From positions 1,017,713-1,081,712 of the forward strand of contig NZ_LMSE01000002.1 of NCBI RefSeq assembly GCF_001428065.1: a DNA stretch of 64,000 bases, read 5' to 3'. Positions 44,260 through 53,330 of this stretch are shown here, piece by piece (position 1 is the stretch's first letter; each line of letters begins with the position of its first letter). This DNA is from Nostocoides sp. Soil756. Lineage in GTDB: Bacteria > Actinomycetota > Actinomycetes > Actinomycetales > Dermatophilaceae. The notes under the pieces are model-generated. The model was given only the letters and a program-made list of their open reading frames with translations, searched no databases and had not been told where the DNA came from. The position numbers were made by a program, and so were the translations under genes.

Positions 44260-45261
44260 ATGACCGACCTCCCAGTGCCCAGACTCCTCGACCGCTTCGG
44301 CCGCGTCGGGCGAGACCTCCGTGTGTCGGTGACCGACCGGTGCAACCTGCGGTGCACGTACTGCATGCCGGCCGAGGGTCTCGACTGGCTGCCGAAACCC
44401 GAGATGCTCACCGACGACGAGCTCGTGCGGCTGGTCGGCGTCATGGTCGGGCTGGGGGTCACCAACGTCCGGCTCACCGGGGGCGAGCCGCTCCTGCGCC
44501 GCAGCCTCGTCGACGTCGTCGGGCGGATCGCGGCGCTGGAGCCCCGGCCCCGCATCGCCATGACGAGCAACGGCATCGGCCTCGACCGCCTGGCGGCACC
44601 CCTGGCCGCGGCCGGCCTCGACCGGGTCAACGTCAGTCTCGACACCATCAGCCCGCAGCAGTTCCGCGACCTCACCCGGCGCGACCGCTTCGGGGACGTC
44701 GAGCGGGGCCTCAAGGCCGCCGCCGACGCCGGCCTGGTGCCGGTGAAGGTCAACGCGGTGGCCATGCGCGGCATCAACGACGACGGCGTCGCCGACCTGC
44801 TGCAGTGGTGCCTCGACCGCGGCTACGCGCTGCGCTTCATCGAGCAGATGCCGCTGGACGCCCAGCACGCCTGGGACCGCAACCAGATGGTGTCGCAGGC
44901 CGAGATCCTCGAGCGGCTGGGCGAGCGTTTCCGGCTCACGCCCGTCGAGGGCCGCGGCAGCGCCCCGGCCGAGCTGTTCCACGTCGACGGCGGCCCCCAG
45001 ACCGTCGGCGTCATCGCCAGCGTCACGGCTCCGTTCTGCGCGGCCTGCGACCGGGCGCGGCTCACCGCCGACGGCCAGCTGCGCAACTGCCTGTTCTCGC
45101 GCACCGAGGTCGACCTGCGCGGCCCGCTGCGCAACGGCGCCACCGACGCCGAGATCACCGACCTCATCGTGGGTGAGATGTGGGCCAAGAAGGCCGGCCA
45201 CGGCATCGACCGCCCCGACTTCGTCCAGCCCGACCGGCCGATGTCGGCCATCGGGGGCTGA
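44260..45261 (+). CDS. moaA: GTP 3',8-cyclase MoaA (molybdenum cofactor biosynthesis)
   Basis: Radical-SAM enzyme that, with MoaC, turns GTP into cyclic pyranopterin monophosphate. 333 residues. First [4Fe-4S] cluster motif CNLRCTYC near residue 28. Second cluster cysteines FCAACDRARL and QLRNC near 263-280. Ends in the double-Gly tail AIGG needed for activity. No other moa gene is in the window. Confidence 0.97.
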   Translation: MTDLPVPRLLDRFGRVGRDLRVSVTDRCNLRCTYCMPAEGLDWLPKPEMLTDDELVRLVGVMVGLGVTNVRLTGGEPLLRRSLVDVVGRIAALEPRPRIAMTSNGIGLDRLAAPLAAAGLDRVNVSLDTISPQQFRDLTRRDRFGDVERGLKAAADAGLVPVKVNAVAMRGINDDGVADLLQWCLDRGYALRFIEQMPLDAQHAWDRNQMVSQAEILERLGERFRLTPVEGRGSAPAELFHVDGGPQTVGVIASVTAPFCAACDRARLTADGQLRNCLFSRTEVDLRGPLRNGATDAEITDLIVGEMWAKKAGHGIDRPDFVQPDRPMSAIGG

Positions 45262-45290
45262 GGCTCGCGCGGCCGAGGCCCGAGGGGCGC

Positions 45291-45641
45291 TCAGTTGTCG
45301 TCGCGCCCGTCGGGCCGGTAGGGCACGGGGGTGTGCACGTAGGAGCGGTCGGTGAGCGACGGGGTGTCGTCGCGCATGGGCACCACCGGGCGGACCCGGC
45401 CACGGACCCGGGGCGCGACGGCGTTGGCCGCGACGACCGCGAAGAACGGCAGCAGGATGGCGCCGGCCGCGAAGACCCACCGCAGCCAGCCCTCGGTGAC
45501 GATGGCCAGGACGAAGCAGAGGGTGCGCACCGACATGGTCGCCAGGTACTGCCGCAGCCGGTGGACCTGGTCCTCGGACCGGGACTGCGCGGCGGTGGTC
45601 ACCGACTGCGGGTCGGCGGGGTTCGAGCGGGTCCGTGGCAC
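45291..45641 (-). CDS. DUF3099 small membrane protein
   Basis: 116 residues with two membrane helices (about 40-58 and 62-80) around a short loop (EGWLRWVF) and a charged C-terminal tail. DUF3099 proteins are confined to actinobacteria and have no known role. GTG at 45641 is the likely start. Convergent with moaA, 29 bp apart. Confidence 0.8.
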   Translation of the reverse strand: MPRTRSNPADPQSVTTAAQSRSEDQVHRLRQYLATMSVRTLCFVLAIVTEGWLRWVFAAGAILLPFFAVVAANAVAPRVRGRVRPVVPMRDDTPSLTDRSYVHTPVPYRPDGRDDN

Positions 45642-45740
45642 CTCTCCACTGTACGTCGCGAGCCTCGGCGAGCCCCGGCCGCGGGCACCGACCTTCGACA
45701 CCTCCGGGGCGCGGCCCGCGGCCCTGCTACCGCCCGGTAG

Positions 45741-46472
<732 letters not shown>

Positions 46473-46523
46473 CCGACCGCCGCACCGGCGCCCCACCGAC
46501 CTCCTCCCACCGAAAGGCCGCTC

Positions 46524-47282
46524 ATGTTGCTCGAGGGCAAGAAGCTGCTCGTCACCGGGGTCCTCATGGACTCCTCCATCGCCTTCCACGTCGCGAAGAT
46601 CGCCCAGGAGCAGGGCGCCGAGGTCGTCCTCACCTCCTTCGGGCGCACGATGAAGATCACGAGCGCCATCGCGCGCCGGCTGCCGCAGACGCCACCGATC
46701 ATCGAGCTCGACGTCACGAGCCCCGACGACCTGGCCGCGCTCCCGGACCGGGTGCGTGAGCACGTACCGCACCTCGACGGTGTCCTGCACTCGATCGGGT
46801 TCGCCCCGCCCGGTGCGTTCAACTTCATGGAGGCCGGCTGGGAGGACGTCGCGACCGCCGTCCACGTCTCGGCGTACTCGCTGGCCGCCCTGGCCAAGGC
46901 CGCCCTTCCCCTGATGTCCGCAGGTGGCAGCGTCGTCGGGCTCACCTTCGACGCCCGGTTCGCCTGGCCCGTCTACGACTGGATGGGCGTGGCCAAGGCG
47001 GCCTTCGAGTCGACCAACCGCTACCTCGCGCGCGACCTCGGCCCGAAGGGCATCCGCTGCAACATCGTCGCGGCCGGCCCCATCCGCACGACCGCCGCGA
47101 AGTCGATCCCCGGTTTCGAGCGCTTCGAGCAGGAGTGGGGGACCCGGGCCCCGCTCGGCTGGGACGTGGGCGACGCCCTCCCCACCGCCCGGGCCTGCGC
47201 GGCGCTGCTGTCGGACTGGTTCCCGGCGACCACCGGCGAGATGGTGCACGTCGACGGCGGCTTCCACGCGATGGGCGTCTGA
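46524..47282 (+). CDS. fabI: Enoyl-ACP reductase FabI (InhA-like)
   Basis: NADH-dependent reduction of the enoyl-ACP double bond, the last step of each elongation round. 252 residues. Begins LLEGKKLLVTGVLMDSSIAF, the InhA-type nucleotide loop. Active-site residues are in FDARFAWPVYDWMGVAKAAF. RBS GAAAGG about 9 nt before the ATG, 51 nt after fabG. Homologue of the isoniazid/triclosan target; drug sensitivity is not judged. Confidence 0.96.
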   Translation: MLLEGKKLLVTGVLMDSSIAFHVAKIAQEQGAEVVLTSFGRTMKITSAIARRLPQTPPIIELDVTSPDDLAALPDRVREHVPHLDGVLHSIGFAPPGAFNFMEAGWEDVATAVHVSAYSLAALAKAALPLMSAGGSVVGLTFDARFAWPVYDWMGVAKAAFESTNRYLARDLGPKGIRCNIVAAGPIRTTAAKSIPGFERFEQEWGTRAPLGWDVGDALPTARACAALLSDWFPATTGEMVHVDGGFHAMGV

Positions 47283-47328
47283 CCGCCCGCTCGTCCCCTG
47301 CCGCGTCGGAGGGGTGCCCCGCGCGCAC

Positions 47329-47334
47329 TAGGCT
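47329..47334 (+). promoter_or_regulatory. -10 box of the Mur-ligase/TPR gene
   Basis: TAGGCT ends 7 nt before the GTG start; leaderless. Confidence 0.5.
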
Positions 47335-47340
47335 CCCGGG

Positions 47341-49545
47341 GTGACCAGCCACGACGCCGAGCCGGACGGGTCGGTCCTGACCCGCGAGGTGCGCCTCCTC
47401 GAGGGCCCGAACCTGTACTTCCCTCGGCCCGCGGCCAAGGTGACCCTGGCGCTGCCGGGGTACCTGGCGGCGTCCGAAGCCACCATCGCCGCCGTCTGCG
47501 AGGGCCTGGGAATGCGGCGCGGGCGCCCTGGGGCCGCCGGGTCCGAGCAGCGTCAGCAGGTCCTGGTGCGGCTGGTCGAGCGCGTGACCCGGGCCGTGGC
47601 CTCGGGGGCCGGCACCCGCAGGCTCGGGGTGCGCACCCGGGCGGCGGCCGAGACCGAGGTCGTGGTCTGCGCCTTCGTGTGGCGCCACCGCGGCCGGGCC
47701 GAGGCGTTGGGGGCGGCCCTCGGCCCGACCCTGGCCCACCTGCTCGCCGGCGTGGCGCCGGCCGAGGCCGTCCAGGCTGGGGCCGCGGCCGTCGCTGCGG
47801 CGCCCCCGGGGGAGGCCCCACGGGTGGTCAGCCCGCGCATCCCGGTCGCCTCGGTCACCGGCACCAACGGCAAGACCACCACGACCCGACTGCTTGCCCA
47901 CCTCTGCATGACTGCGGGGCGCGTCACCGCCTGGAGCTCGACCGACGGCGTCGTCGTGCAGGGCGAGACCGTCGAGCCCGGCGACTACTCGGGGCCGGCC
48001 GGCGCGCGGGCCGTGCTCGACGCCCCGGGCGTGCAGGTCGGCATCCTCGAGACGGCCCGGGGCGGGATGCTGCTGCGGGGGATGGGGGTCAGCCACAACG
48101 ACGTATCGGTCGTCACCAACGTCTCGGCCGACCACCTCGGGCTCCAGGGCATCGACACCGTCGACCAGCTCGCCGAGGTCAAGGCCATCGTCACCCGCGT
48201 CACCAAGCCGTCGGGCTGGGTGGTCCTCAACGGCGAGGACCCGCGGGTGTGGGCGATGCGCTCGGGGTCGCGGGCCCGGCCGTGGGTCTTCGCGTCCGAC
48301 CCGACAGCGCCGGCGGTGCGCGAGGCGCTGACCGCCGGCGGCCGGGCCACGACCGTCCTCGACGGGGACGTGACGGTGCTCGGTGGCCCCGGCTCGCCCG
48401 ACCGGCTGCTGCCGGTGCTCGACCTGCCGATGGCCCTGTCGGGGCTGTCGCACCACAACGTGCTGAACGCGCTGGCGGGGGCGTCGGCGGCCCTCGGGCT
48501 CGGCATCGCGCGCGACGCCGTGATCGAGGGCCTGCGCACCTTCGCGCCCGACGACGTGCTGAACCCGGGCCGGATGAACACCTACTCGGTGCCGGTCGAG
48601 GGCGGGTCGGCGACGGTCGTGGTCGACCTGGCGCACAACGAGGCGGGGCTGGAGGCGCTGCTCGACGTCGCCCGCGGCCTGACCGCACCGGGCGGCTGCC
48701 TGCATCTCGCGCTGGGGACGGCCGGCGACCGCACCGACGACATCCTGCAGGCCCTGGGCGAGATCGCCGGGCTGCGGGCCGACCACGTGGTGGCCGCCCA
48801 CAAGGAGAGCTACCTGCGGGGGCGGACGGTCGCCGACCTCGAGGTGCAGCTGCGGCTGGGCCTGGGCCGCGCCGGCGTCGCCGACATCGCCTCGTACCCC
48901 ACCGAGCTCGCGGGCCTGCAGGCGTGCCTGGTCGACGCCGAGGACGGTGACGTCGTGGCGCTGATGTGCCACGCCGAGCGCGAGGACGTCGTGGCCTGGC
49001 TGCGCTCGGTCGGGGCGAGCGCCGACGACGCCGCGACCATCCGGCGCAAGGTCGTGCTCGCGCGCGGCGAGCACGAGGCCGAGGGCGACATCGCCCGGCT
49101 GTGGGAGCTCGAGGACCCGCAGGCGCGTGTCCAGCAGGGCGCCGCCCTCTACGCGGCCCACCCCGGCGACGCGCGGATCGCGTACGAGTACGGCGGCACC
49201 CACGACAACGCCGGGCACGAGGCCGAGGCGGTACCGCTCTACGAGGAGGCACTGCGGCTGGGCCTGCGCGAGCCGCTGCGGCACCGGGCCCAGCTGCAGC
49301 TCGCGTCCAGCCTGCGCAACCTCGGGCGGTCCGCGGAAGCCCTCGCGGTCGTCGACGAGGTGGCGGCACGGCATCCCGAGAGCGTCGGGGTGGCGGCCTT
49401 CCGGGCGCTGGTGGCGCACGACGCCGGCGACCCGACCGGGGCGCTGCGGGGGCTGCTGGCCGTCGTCGCGGCCACGAGCACCGACCCCGACGTCGAGCGC
49501 TACCGCCGGGCGCTCACGGCGTACGCGCAGCAGCTCGGCCGCTGA
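47341..49545 (+). CDS. CphA-like Mur ligase fused to C-terminal TPR domain, no ATP-grasp
   Basis: 734 residues. Begins like cyanophycin synthetase (EVRLLEGPNLYFPRPA), but the CphA ATP-grasp domain is absent. A complete Mur-ligase part follows: P-loop VTGTNGKTTTTR near residue 174, NVSADHLGLQGIDTVDQLAE, then LNPGRMNTY and VDLAHNEAG near 429. Each has an equivalent in the CphA encoded opposite (GTNGKTTT, APDHLGMRGIDTLEQLA, SPGRMN, DYCHN). From about residue 576 the protein becomes a TPR-type helical repeat (DPQARVQQGAALYAAHPG and later repeats). By analogy it would form an amide bond with ATP, perhaps attaching arginine or another amino acid. Substrate unknown. Convergent with cphA. Confidence 0.85.
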   Translation: MTSHDAEPDGSVLTREVRLLEGPNLYFPRPAAKVTLALPGYLAASEATIAAVCEGLGMRRGRPGAAGSEQRQQVLVRLVERVTRAVASGAGTRRLGVRTRAAAETEVVVCAFVWRHRGRAEALGAALGPTLAHLLAGVAPAEAVQAGAAAVAAAPPGEAPRVVSPRIPVASVTGTNGKTTTTRLLAHLCMTAGRVTAWSSTDGVVVQGETVEPGDYSGPAGARAVLDAPGVQVGILETARGGMLLRGMGVSHNDVSVVTNVSADHLGLQGIDTVDQLAEVKAIVTRVTKPSGWVVLNGEDPRVWAMRSGSRARPWVFASDPTAPAVREALTAGGRATTVLDGDVTVLGGPGSPDRLLPVLDLPMALSGLSHHNVLNALAGASAALGLGIARDAVIEGLRTFAPDDVLNPGRMNTYSVPVEGGSATVVVDLAHNEAGLEALLDVARGLTAPGGCLHLALGTAGDRTDDILQALGEIAGLRADHVVAAHKESYLRGRTVADLEVQLRLGLGRAGVADIASYPTELAGLQACLVDAEDGDVVALMCHAEREDVVAWLRSVGASADDAATIRRKVVLARGEHEAEGDIARLWELEDPQARVQQGAALYAAHPGDARIAYEYGGTHDNAGHEAEAVPLYEEALRLGLREPLRHRAQLQLASSLRNLGRSAEALAVVDEVAARHPESVGVAAFRALVAHDAGDPTGALRGLLAVVAATSTDPDVERYRRALTAYAQQLGR

Positions 49546-49561
49546 CGCCGTCCGGCGTCAG
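49542..49561. terminator. Hairpin between the Mur-ligase/TPR and cphA genes
   Basis: ctgacgcc (49542-49549), 4-nt loop, ggcgtcag (49554-49561). The stop codons of both convergent genes lie in the two arms, so the hairpin can end both messages directly at their stops. Confidence 0.6.
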
Positions 49562-52404
49562 GCGGTGGGGGCGGGGGTGTCGACGTCGCGGGCCGCGCTG
49601 TCGCCGGCCTCGCGGGCGACCCCGGCCAGGGTGCCCGGGTCGAGGTCGGGGTCGCCGACCGAGTCCTGGGTGTGCGTGCCGGGCTGGGCCTGCTGGGTCA
49701 TCGACTCGAGCTCGGCCATGACGGCGGCGTGCTGGTCGACCGAGAGCACCACGATGTCGCCGGGGTTGGCCCGCGCCATGACGTGGCGCACGGCCGCGGT
49801 CTCGTCGAGGACGACCTCGACCTGCCGGCAGCGCACGCCCTCCTCGCCCATCCGTGACCGCACCCCGGCGGCGACGTGCTCGGCGGTGAAGCCGCGTTCG
49901 CGCCCGCGCAGCCGCTCGTCCTCGCGCACGACGACGACGTCGAAGTGCTCGGCGGCCACGGCTCCGAGCTCGTGCATGTCCTCCTCGCGGCGGTCGCCGG
50001 CGGTCGAGACGACGCCGATGCGCGAGATCTTGCCGAGGTCGTGCTGGCCGGCCTTCATCGCGGCGTACCGCTCGAGGAACTCGCCCAGCACCCGCATCCC
50101 GGGGGCGTTGTGGCAGTAGTCGACGAAGACGTCGACGTTGTGCACGTTGATCTGGTTCATCCGGCCGGGGGAGAGGTAGTACGAGGTCGTGAAGGTGCGC
50201 AGGCCCTGGCGGATCTCGTGCAGCCCGGCGCCGCTGGCGAAGGCCGCGCCGGCCGCGGCCATGGCGTTGGCGACGTTGAACAGGGCGGTGCCACCGAAGG
50301 TCGAGGGCAGCAGGTGGGTCCACGCCAGCTGCATCGAGCGCCGCCCGTGCCGGATGACGATCATGTCGCCGCGCTCGGTGCGGTCGAGCACCACGGCCCG
50401 TCCGCCGCGCCGGCAGTGGTCCTCGACGAACTCGCGCACCGTGCTGCCGGGCTCGGCCAGGCTGAACCACACCAGCGAGCCCGAGCAGCGCCGCCGCATC
50501 CGGCGCACCAGGGCGTCGTCGGCGTTGAGCACCGCGAAGCCGTCGCGGGGGACGGCCTCGACGACCACGGCCTTGACGTCGGCCAGCTGCTCGAGGGTGT
50601 CGATGCCGCGCATGCCGAGGTGGTCGGGGGCGACGTTGGTGACGACGGCGACGTCGTTGCGGTCGTAGCCCAGCCCCTCCCGCAGGATGCCGCCGCGGGC
50701 CACCTCCATCACGGCGAAGTCGACGCGTGGGTTCTGCAGCACCATCCGCGCCGAGCGGGGGCCCGAGGCGTCGGCGCGCACGACGAGCCGCTCGTCGATG
50801 ACGATGCCGTCGGTGGAGGTCATCCCGACCTGACGGCCGAGGCCCTTCATGATGTGCGCGATCATCCGCGACGTCGTCGTCTTGCCGTTGGTGCCGGTGA
50901 CGGCCACGATCGGCACCCGCGACGGGGCGCCGGGCGGGAACAGCAGGTCGACCACCGGCTTGGCGATGTACTGCGGCTCGCCCACGGTCGGGTGGGTGTG
51001 CATCCGGAAGCCGGGGGCGGCGTTGACCTCGCAGATGGCGCCCCCGGTCTCGCGGACGGGCGAGGCGATGTCGGGGCAGATGAAGTCGATGCCGGCGACG
51101 TCGAGGCCGATGACGCGGGCGGCCTCCTCGGCGATCTCGACGTTGTCCGGGTGCGCGTCGAAGGTGCGGTCGATGGAGATGCCGCCGGTCGACATGTTGC
51201 CCGTGAGGGCGAGCTTGACCATGGTGTCGGCAGGCGGCACGTCGTCCATCCCGAAGCCCTGCTCGTGCACCAGCGCCTCGGCCGCGGCGTCGACCTTGAT
51301 CTTGGTCAGCACCTTCTCGTGGCCCACCCCACGGCGCGGGTCGGCGTTGGTGGCCTCGACCAGCTCGCGCACGGTGTGCACGCCGTCGCCCAGGACGTGC
51401 GCCGGCACCCGCTCGGCGATGGCCTGCATCCGGCCGCCCACGATGAGGCAGCGGTAGTCGCGCCCGACCACCAGGGACTCCACGATCACGTAGCCGCGGC
51501 GCGACTCGCCCTCGGCCACGACGAACGCGTCGCGCACCTCCTGCTCGTCCATGAGGTTCAGGCAGACACCGCGGCCGTGGTTGCCGTCGAGGGGCTTGAC
51601 CACGACCGGGAACCCGATGCGGCGGGCGGCCGCCGCGGCGCCGTCGGCCGAGCGCACCGTCTCCTGCTTCGGCACGGGGAGGCCCGCCGACGACAGCAGC
51701 CGGGTGGTCATGTCCTTGTCACCGGCGATGTCGACGGCCAGGGCACCGGTCTTCGACGTCATGGTGGCCCGGATGCGCTGCTGGTGCACGCCCTGACCGA
51801 GCTGCACCAGGCTGCCGCTGTTGAGCCGGATGTACGGGATGTCGCGGCTCACGGCCTCCTCGAGGATGGCCGAGGTCGACGGGCCGAACGCGGTGCGCTC
51901 GGCCCGGGTGAGGAACAGCTCGAGCTCGGCGGCGAAGTCGAGCTCGGGGTCCTCCTGGACGAGGTGGTTGACCAGCCGGACCGCCAGCTGCCCGGCCGCC
52001 AGCCCCACGCCCTCGTCGCTGTAGCCGTAGATGACGTTGTAGACGCCCGGGCGGCCCTTGACGCCGCGGGTCTTCCCCCGGCGCTGGTCGTGCCCGGCCT
52101 CCTGCTGCAGCTGCAGCGCCACGTGCTCGGCCACGTGCCCGAGCCACGTGCCCGTCCGCATCCGCTCGATGAAGCCGCCCTTGACCCCCTTGGAGCAGGT
52201 GTGGTTCTCGAGCCGGGGCAGCAGCTCGACCAGCCGGTCGGTGAAGCCCGGGAGGGTGTCGGTGGGGTACCCCTCCAGCACGCCGAGGTCGACGACGAGG
52301 TGGACGGCCGGGTCGTAGGACCAGATGTTGCCGCCGCGGTAGACCCGGGACTCCAGGATGGTCAGCTCGGGCGCGGCGGGTCCGGTGGGGACGGGGCGGT
52401 CCAT
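49558..52404 (-). CDS. cphA: Cyanophycin synthetase CphA
   Basis: Polymerises aspartate and arginine into cyanophycin, a nitrogen, carbon and energy store. 948 residues. N-terminal domain (ILESRVYRGGNIWSYDP, HVAEHVALQLQ), then an ATP-grasp adding Asp (PVVVKPLDGNHGRGV, about residues 265-290; ICEVNAAPGFRMH near 464), then a Mur ligase adding Arg (VTGTNGKTTTSR near 501, later CHNAPGM). The last ~45 residues form an acidic tail beyond the usual end. ATG at 52404, AGGAG about 10 nt upstream. Lies 56 nt after cphB on the same strand, giving a cphB-cphA operon. Confidence 0.97.
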   Translation of the reverse strand: MDRPVPTGPAAPELTILESRVYRGGNIWSYDPAVHLVVDLGVLEGYPTDTLPGFTDRLVELLPRLENHTCSKGVKGGFIERMRTGTWLGHVAEHVALQLQQEAGHDQRRGKTRGVKGRPGVYNVIYGYSDEGVGLAAGQLAVRLVNHLVQEDPELDFAAELELFLTRAERTAFGPSTSAILEEAVSRDIPYIRLNSGSLVQLGQGVHQQRIRATMTSKTGALAVDIAGDKDMTTRLLSSAGLPVPKQETVRSADGAAAAARRIGFPVVVKPLDGNHGRGVCLNLMDEQEVRDAFVVAEGESRRGYVIVESLVVGRDYRCLIVGGRMQAIAERVPAHVLGDGVHTVRELVEATNADPRRGVGHEKVLTKIKVDAAAEALVHEQGFGMDDVPPADTMVKLALTGNMSTGGISIDRTFDAHPDNVEIAEEAARVIGLDVAGIDFICPDIASPVRETGGAICEVNAAPGFRMHTHPTVGEPQYIAKPVVDLLFPPGAPSRVPIVAVTGTNGKTTTSRMIAHIMKGLGRQVGMTSTDGIVIDERLVVRADASGPRSARMVLQNPRVDFAVMEVARGGILREGLGYDRNDVAVVTNVAPDHLGMRGIDTLEQLADVKAVVVEAVPRDGFAVLNADDALVRRMRRRCSGSLVWFSLAEPGSTVREFVEDHCRRGGRAVVLDRTERGDMIVIRHGRRSMQLAWTHLLPSTFGGTALFNVANAMAAAGAAFASGAGLHEIRQGLRTFTTSYYLSPGRMNQINVHNVDVFVDYCHNAPGMRVLGEFLERYAAMKAGQHDLGKISRIGVVSTAGDRREEDMHELGAVAAEHFDVVVVREDERLRGRERGFTAEHVAAGVRSRMGEEGVRCRQVEVVLDETAAVRHVMARANPGDIVVLSVDQHAAVMAELESMTQQAQPGTHTQDSVGDPDLDPGTLAGVAREAGDSAARDVDTPAPTA

Positions 52405-52460
52405 CGGCGCTTCTCCTCTGGTCGGGCGGGGTGCGCGGCGGGTGGGACGGGCGAGGAGGG

Positions 52461-53318
52461 TCAGGCCTTGGCGGTGGCCAGGGCCACGAGGACGTCGGGG
52501 TGGTGCTCGACGAAACCGGTGAGCCGGCGCTGGACCAGGTCGAAGGTGGCCCCGGCGGGCAGGCTGTGGACGGTGGCGCCGGACACGAGCACGGGAGCCC
52601 CCGCGCGCGCCTCGGGAGCGTCGGTGCGCGCCGCTCGGCAGTCGACGACGAAGACCGCGCCGGCGCCCCGCACGGTGAACTCACGGCGGTCGCTGACGAT
52701 GATGGCGGTGTTCTCGTCGATGCCGACGCCCAGCAGGTGCGGCGACGGGGCGATCACCGACATCAGCCGCCCGTAGCGGGCCCGCTGGTCGAAGTGCTGG
52801 TCGACCACCACCCCCGGAAGCAGCCCGAGCCCGGCCGAGAGCTGGCTGGCCCGCTGGCGAGGCGTGACCCCCTCCTCGCCCATCGAGATCATGAAGTCGG
52901 ACATGATCGACGCCCCCGCCGAGGTGCCGCCGACCACGCAGCCGCGGTCGTGGGCCCGGTGGATGGCCTCGCCCAGCGGGGTACCGGGGAAGACCTGGGA
53001 CAGGCGCAGCTGGCTGCCCCCGCTGATGAAGACGCCCGTGGCGTCGTCGACCAGCGCGACCGCCGCCGCGTCGTGCGCCTCCTCGCGGTCGCCGGGGTTG
53101 ACGACCCGCACCCCCGCGACCCCGATCCGCCCGAACACCTCGGTGTAGGCGGCGGCCACCTCGTCCTGGTAGGACGACGCGGTGGGGACGATGACCAGCC
53201 GGGCCTTGCGACCCCCCGCGAGCGTGACGAACTGGCGCAGCAGCGAGGCCTTGCCGACCCGGTCCTCGGCCCCTCCCACGATGAAGAGGGTGGGGGTGGT
53301 CGAGCGTCGGCGTGGCAC
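52461..53318 (-). CDS. cphB: Cyanophycinase CphB
   Basis: Serine peptidase that splits cyanophycin into beta-Asp-Arg dipeptides. 285 residues, peptidase family S51 fold. Nucleophile in VGGTSAGASIMSD near residue 131, with VVDQHFDQRAR and GVGIDENTA after it. No signal peptide, so intracellular and able to mobilise stored granules. The GTG at 53318 is 7 nt after a TAGGCT box. Followed by cphA. A dipeptidase for the next step is not in the window. Confidence 0.95.
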   Translation of the reverse strand: MPRRRSTTPTLFIVGGAEDRVGKASLLRQFVTLAGGRKARLVIVPTASSYQDEVAAAYTEVFGRIGVAGVRVVNPGDREEAHDAAAVALVDDATGVFISGGSQLRLSQVFPGTPLGEAIHRAHDRGCVVGGTSAGASIMSDFMISMGEEGVTPRQRASQLSAGLGLLPGVVVDQHFDQRARYGRLMSVIAPSPHLLGVGIDENTAIIVSDRREFTVRGAGAVFVVDCRAARTDAPEARAGAPVLVSGATVHSLPAGATFDLVQRRLTGFVEHHPDVLVALATAKA

Positions 53319-53324
53319 CCGGTC

Positions 53325-53330
53325 AGCCTA
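53325..53330 (-). promoter_or_regulatory. -10 box of cphB-cphA
   Basis: TAGGCT ends 7 nt before the cphB GTG on the minus strand; leaderless. It lies 2 nt from the end of serB. Confidence 0.5.
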
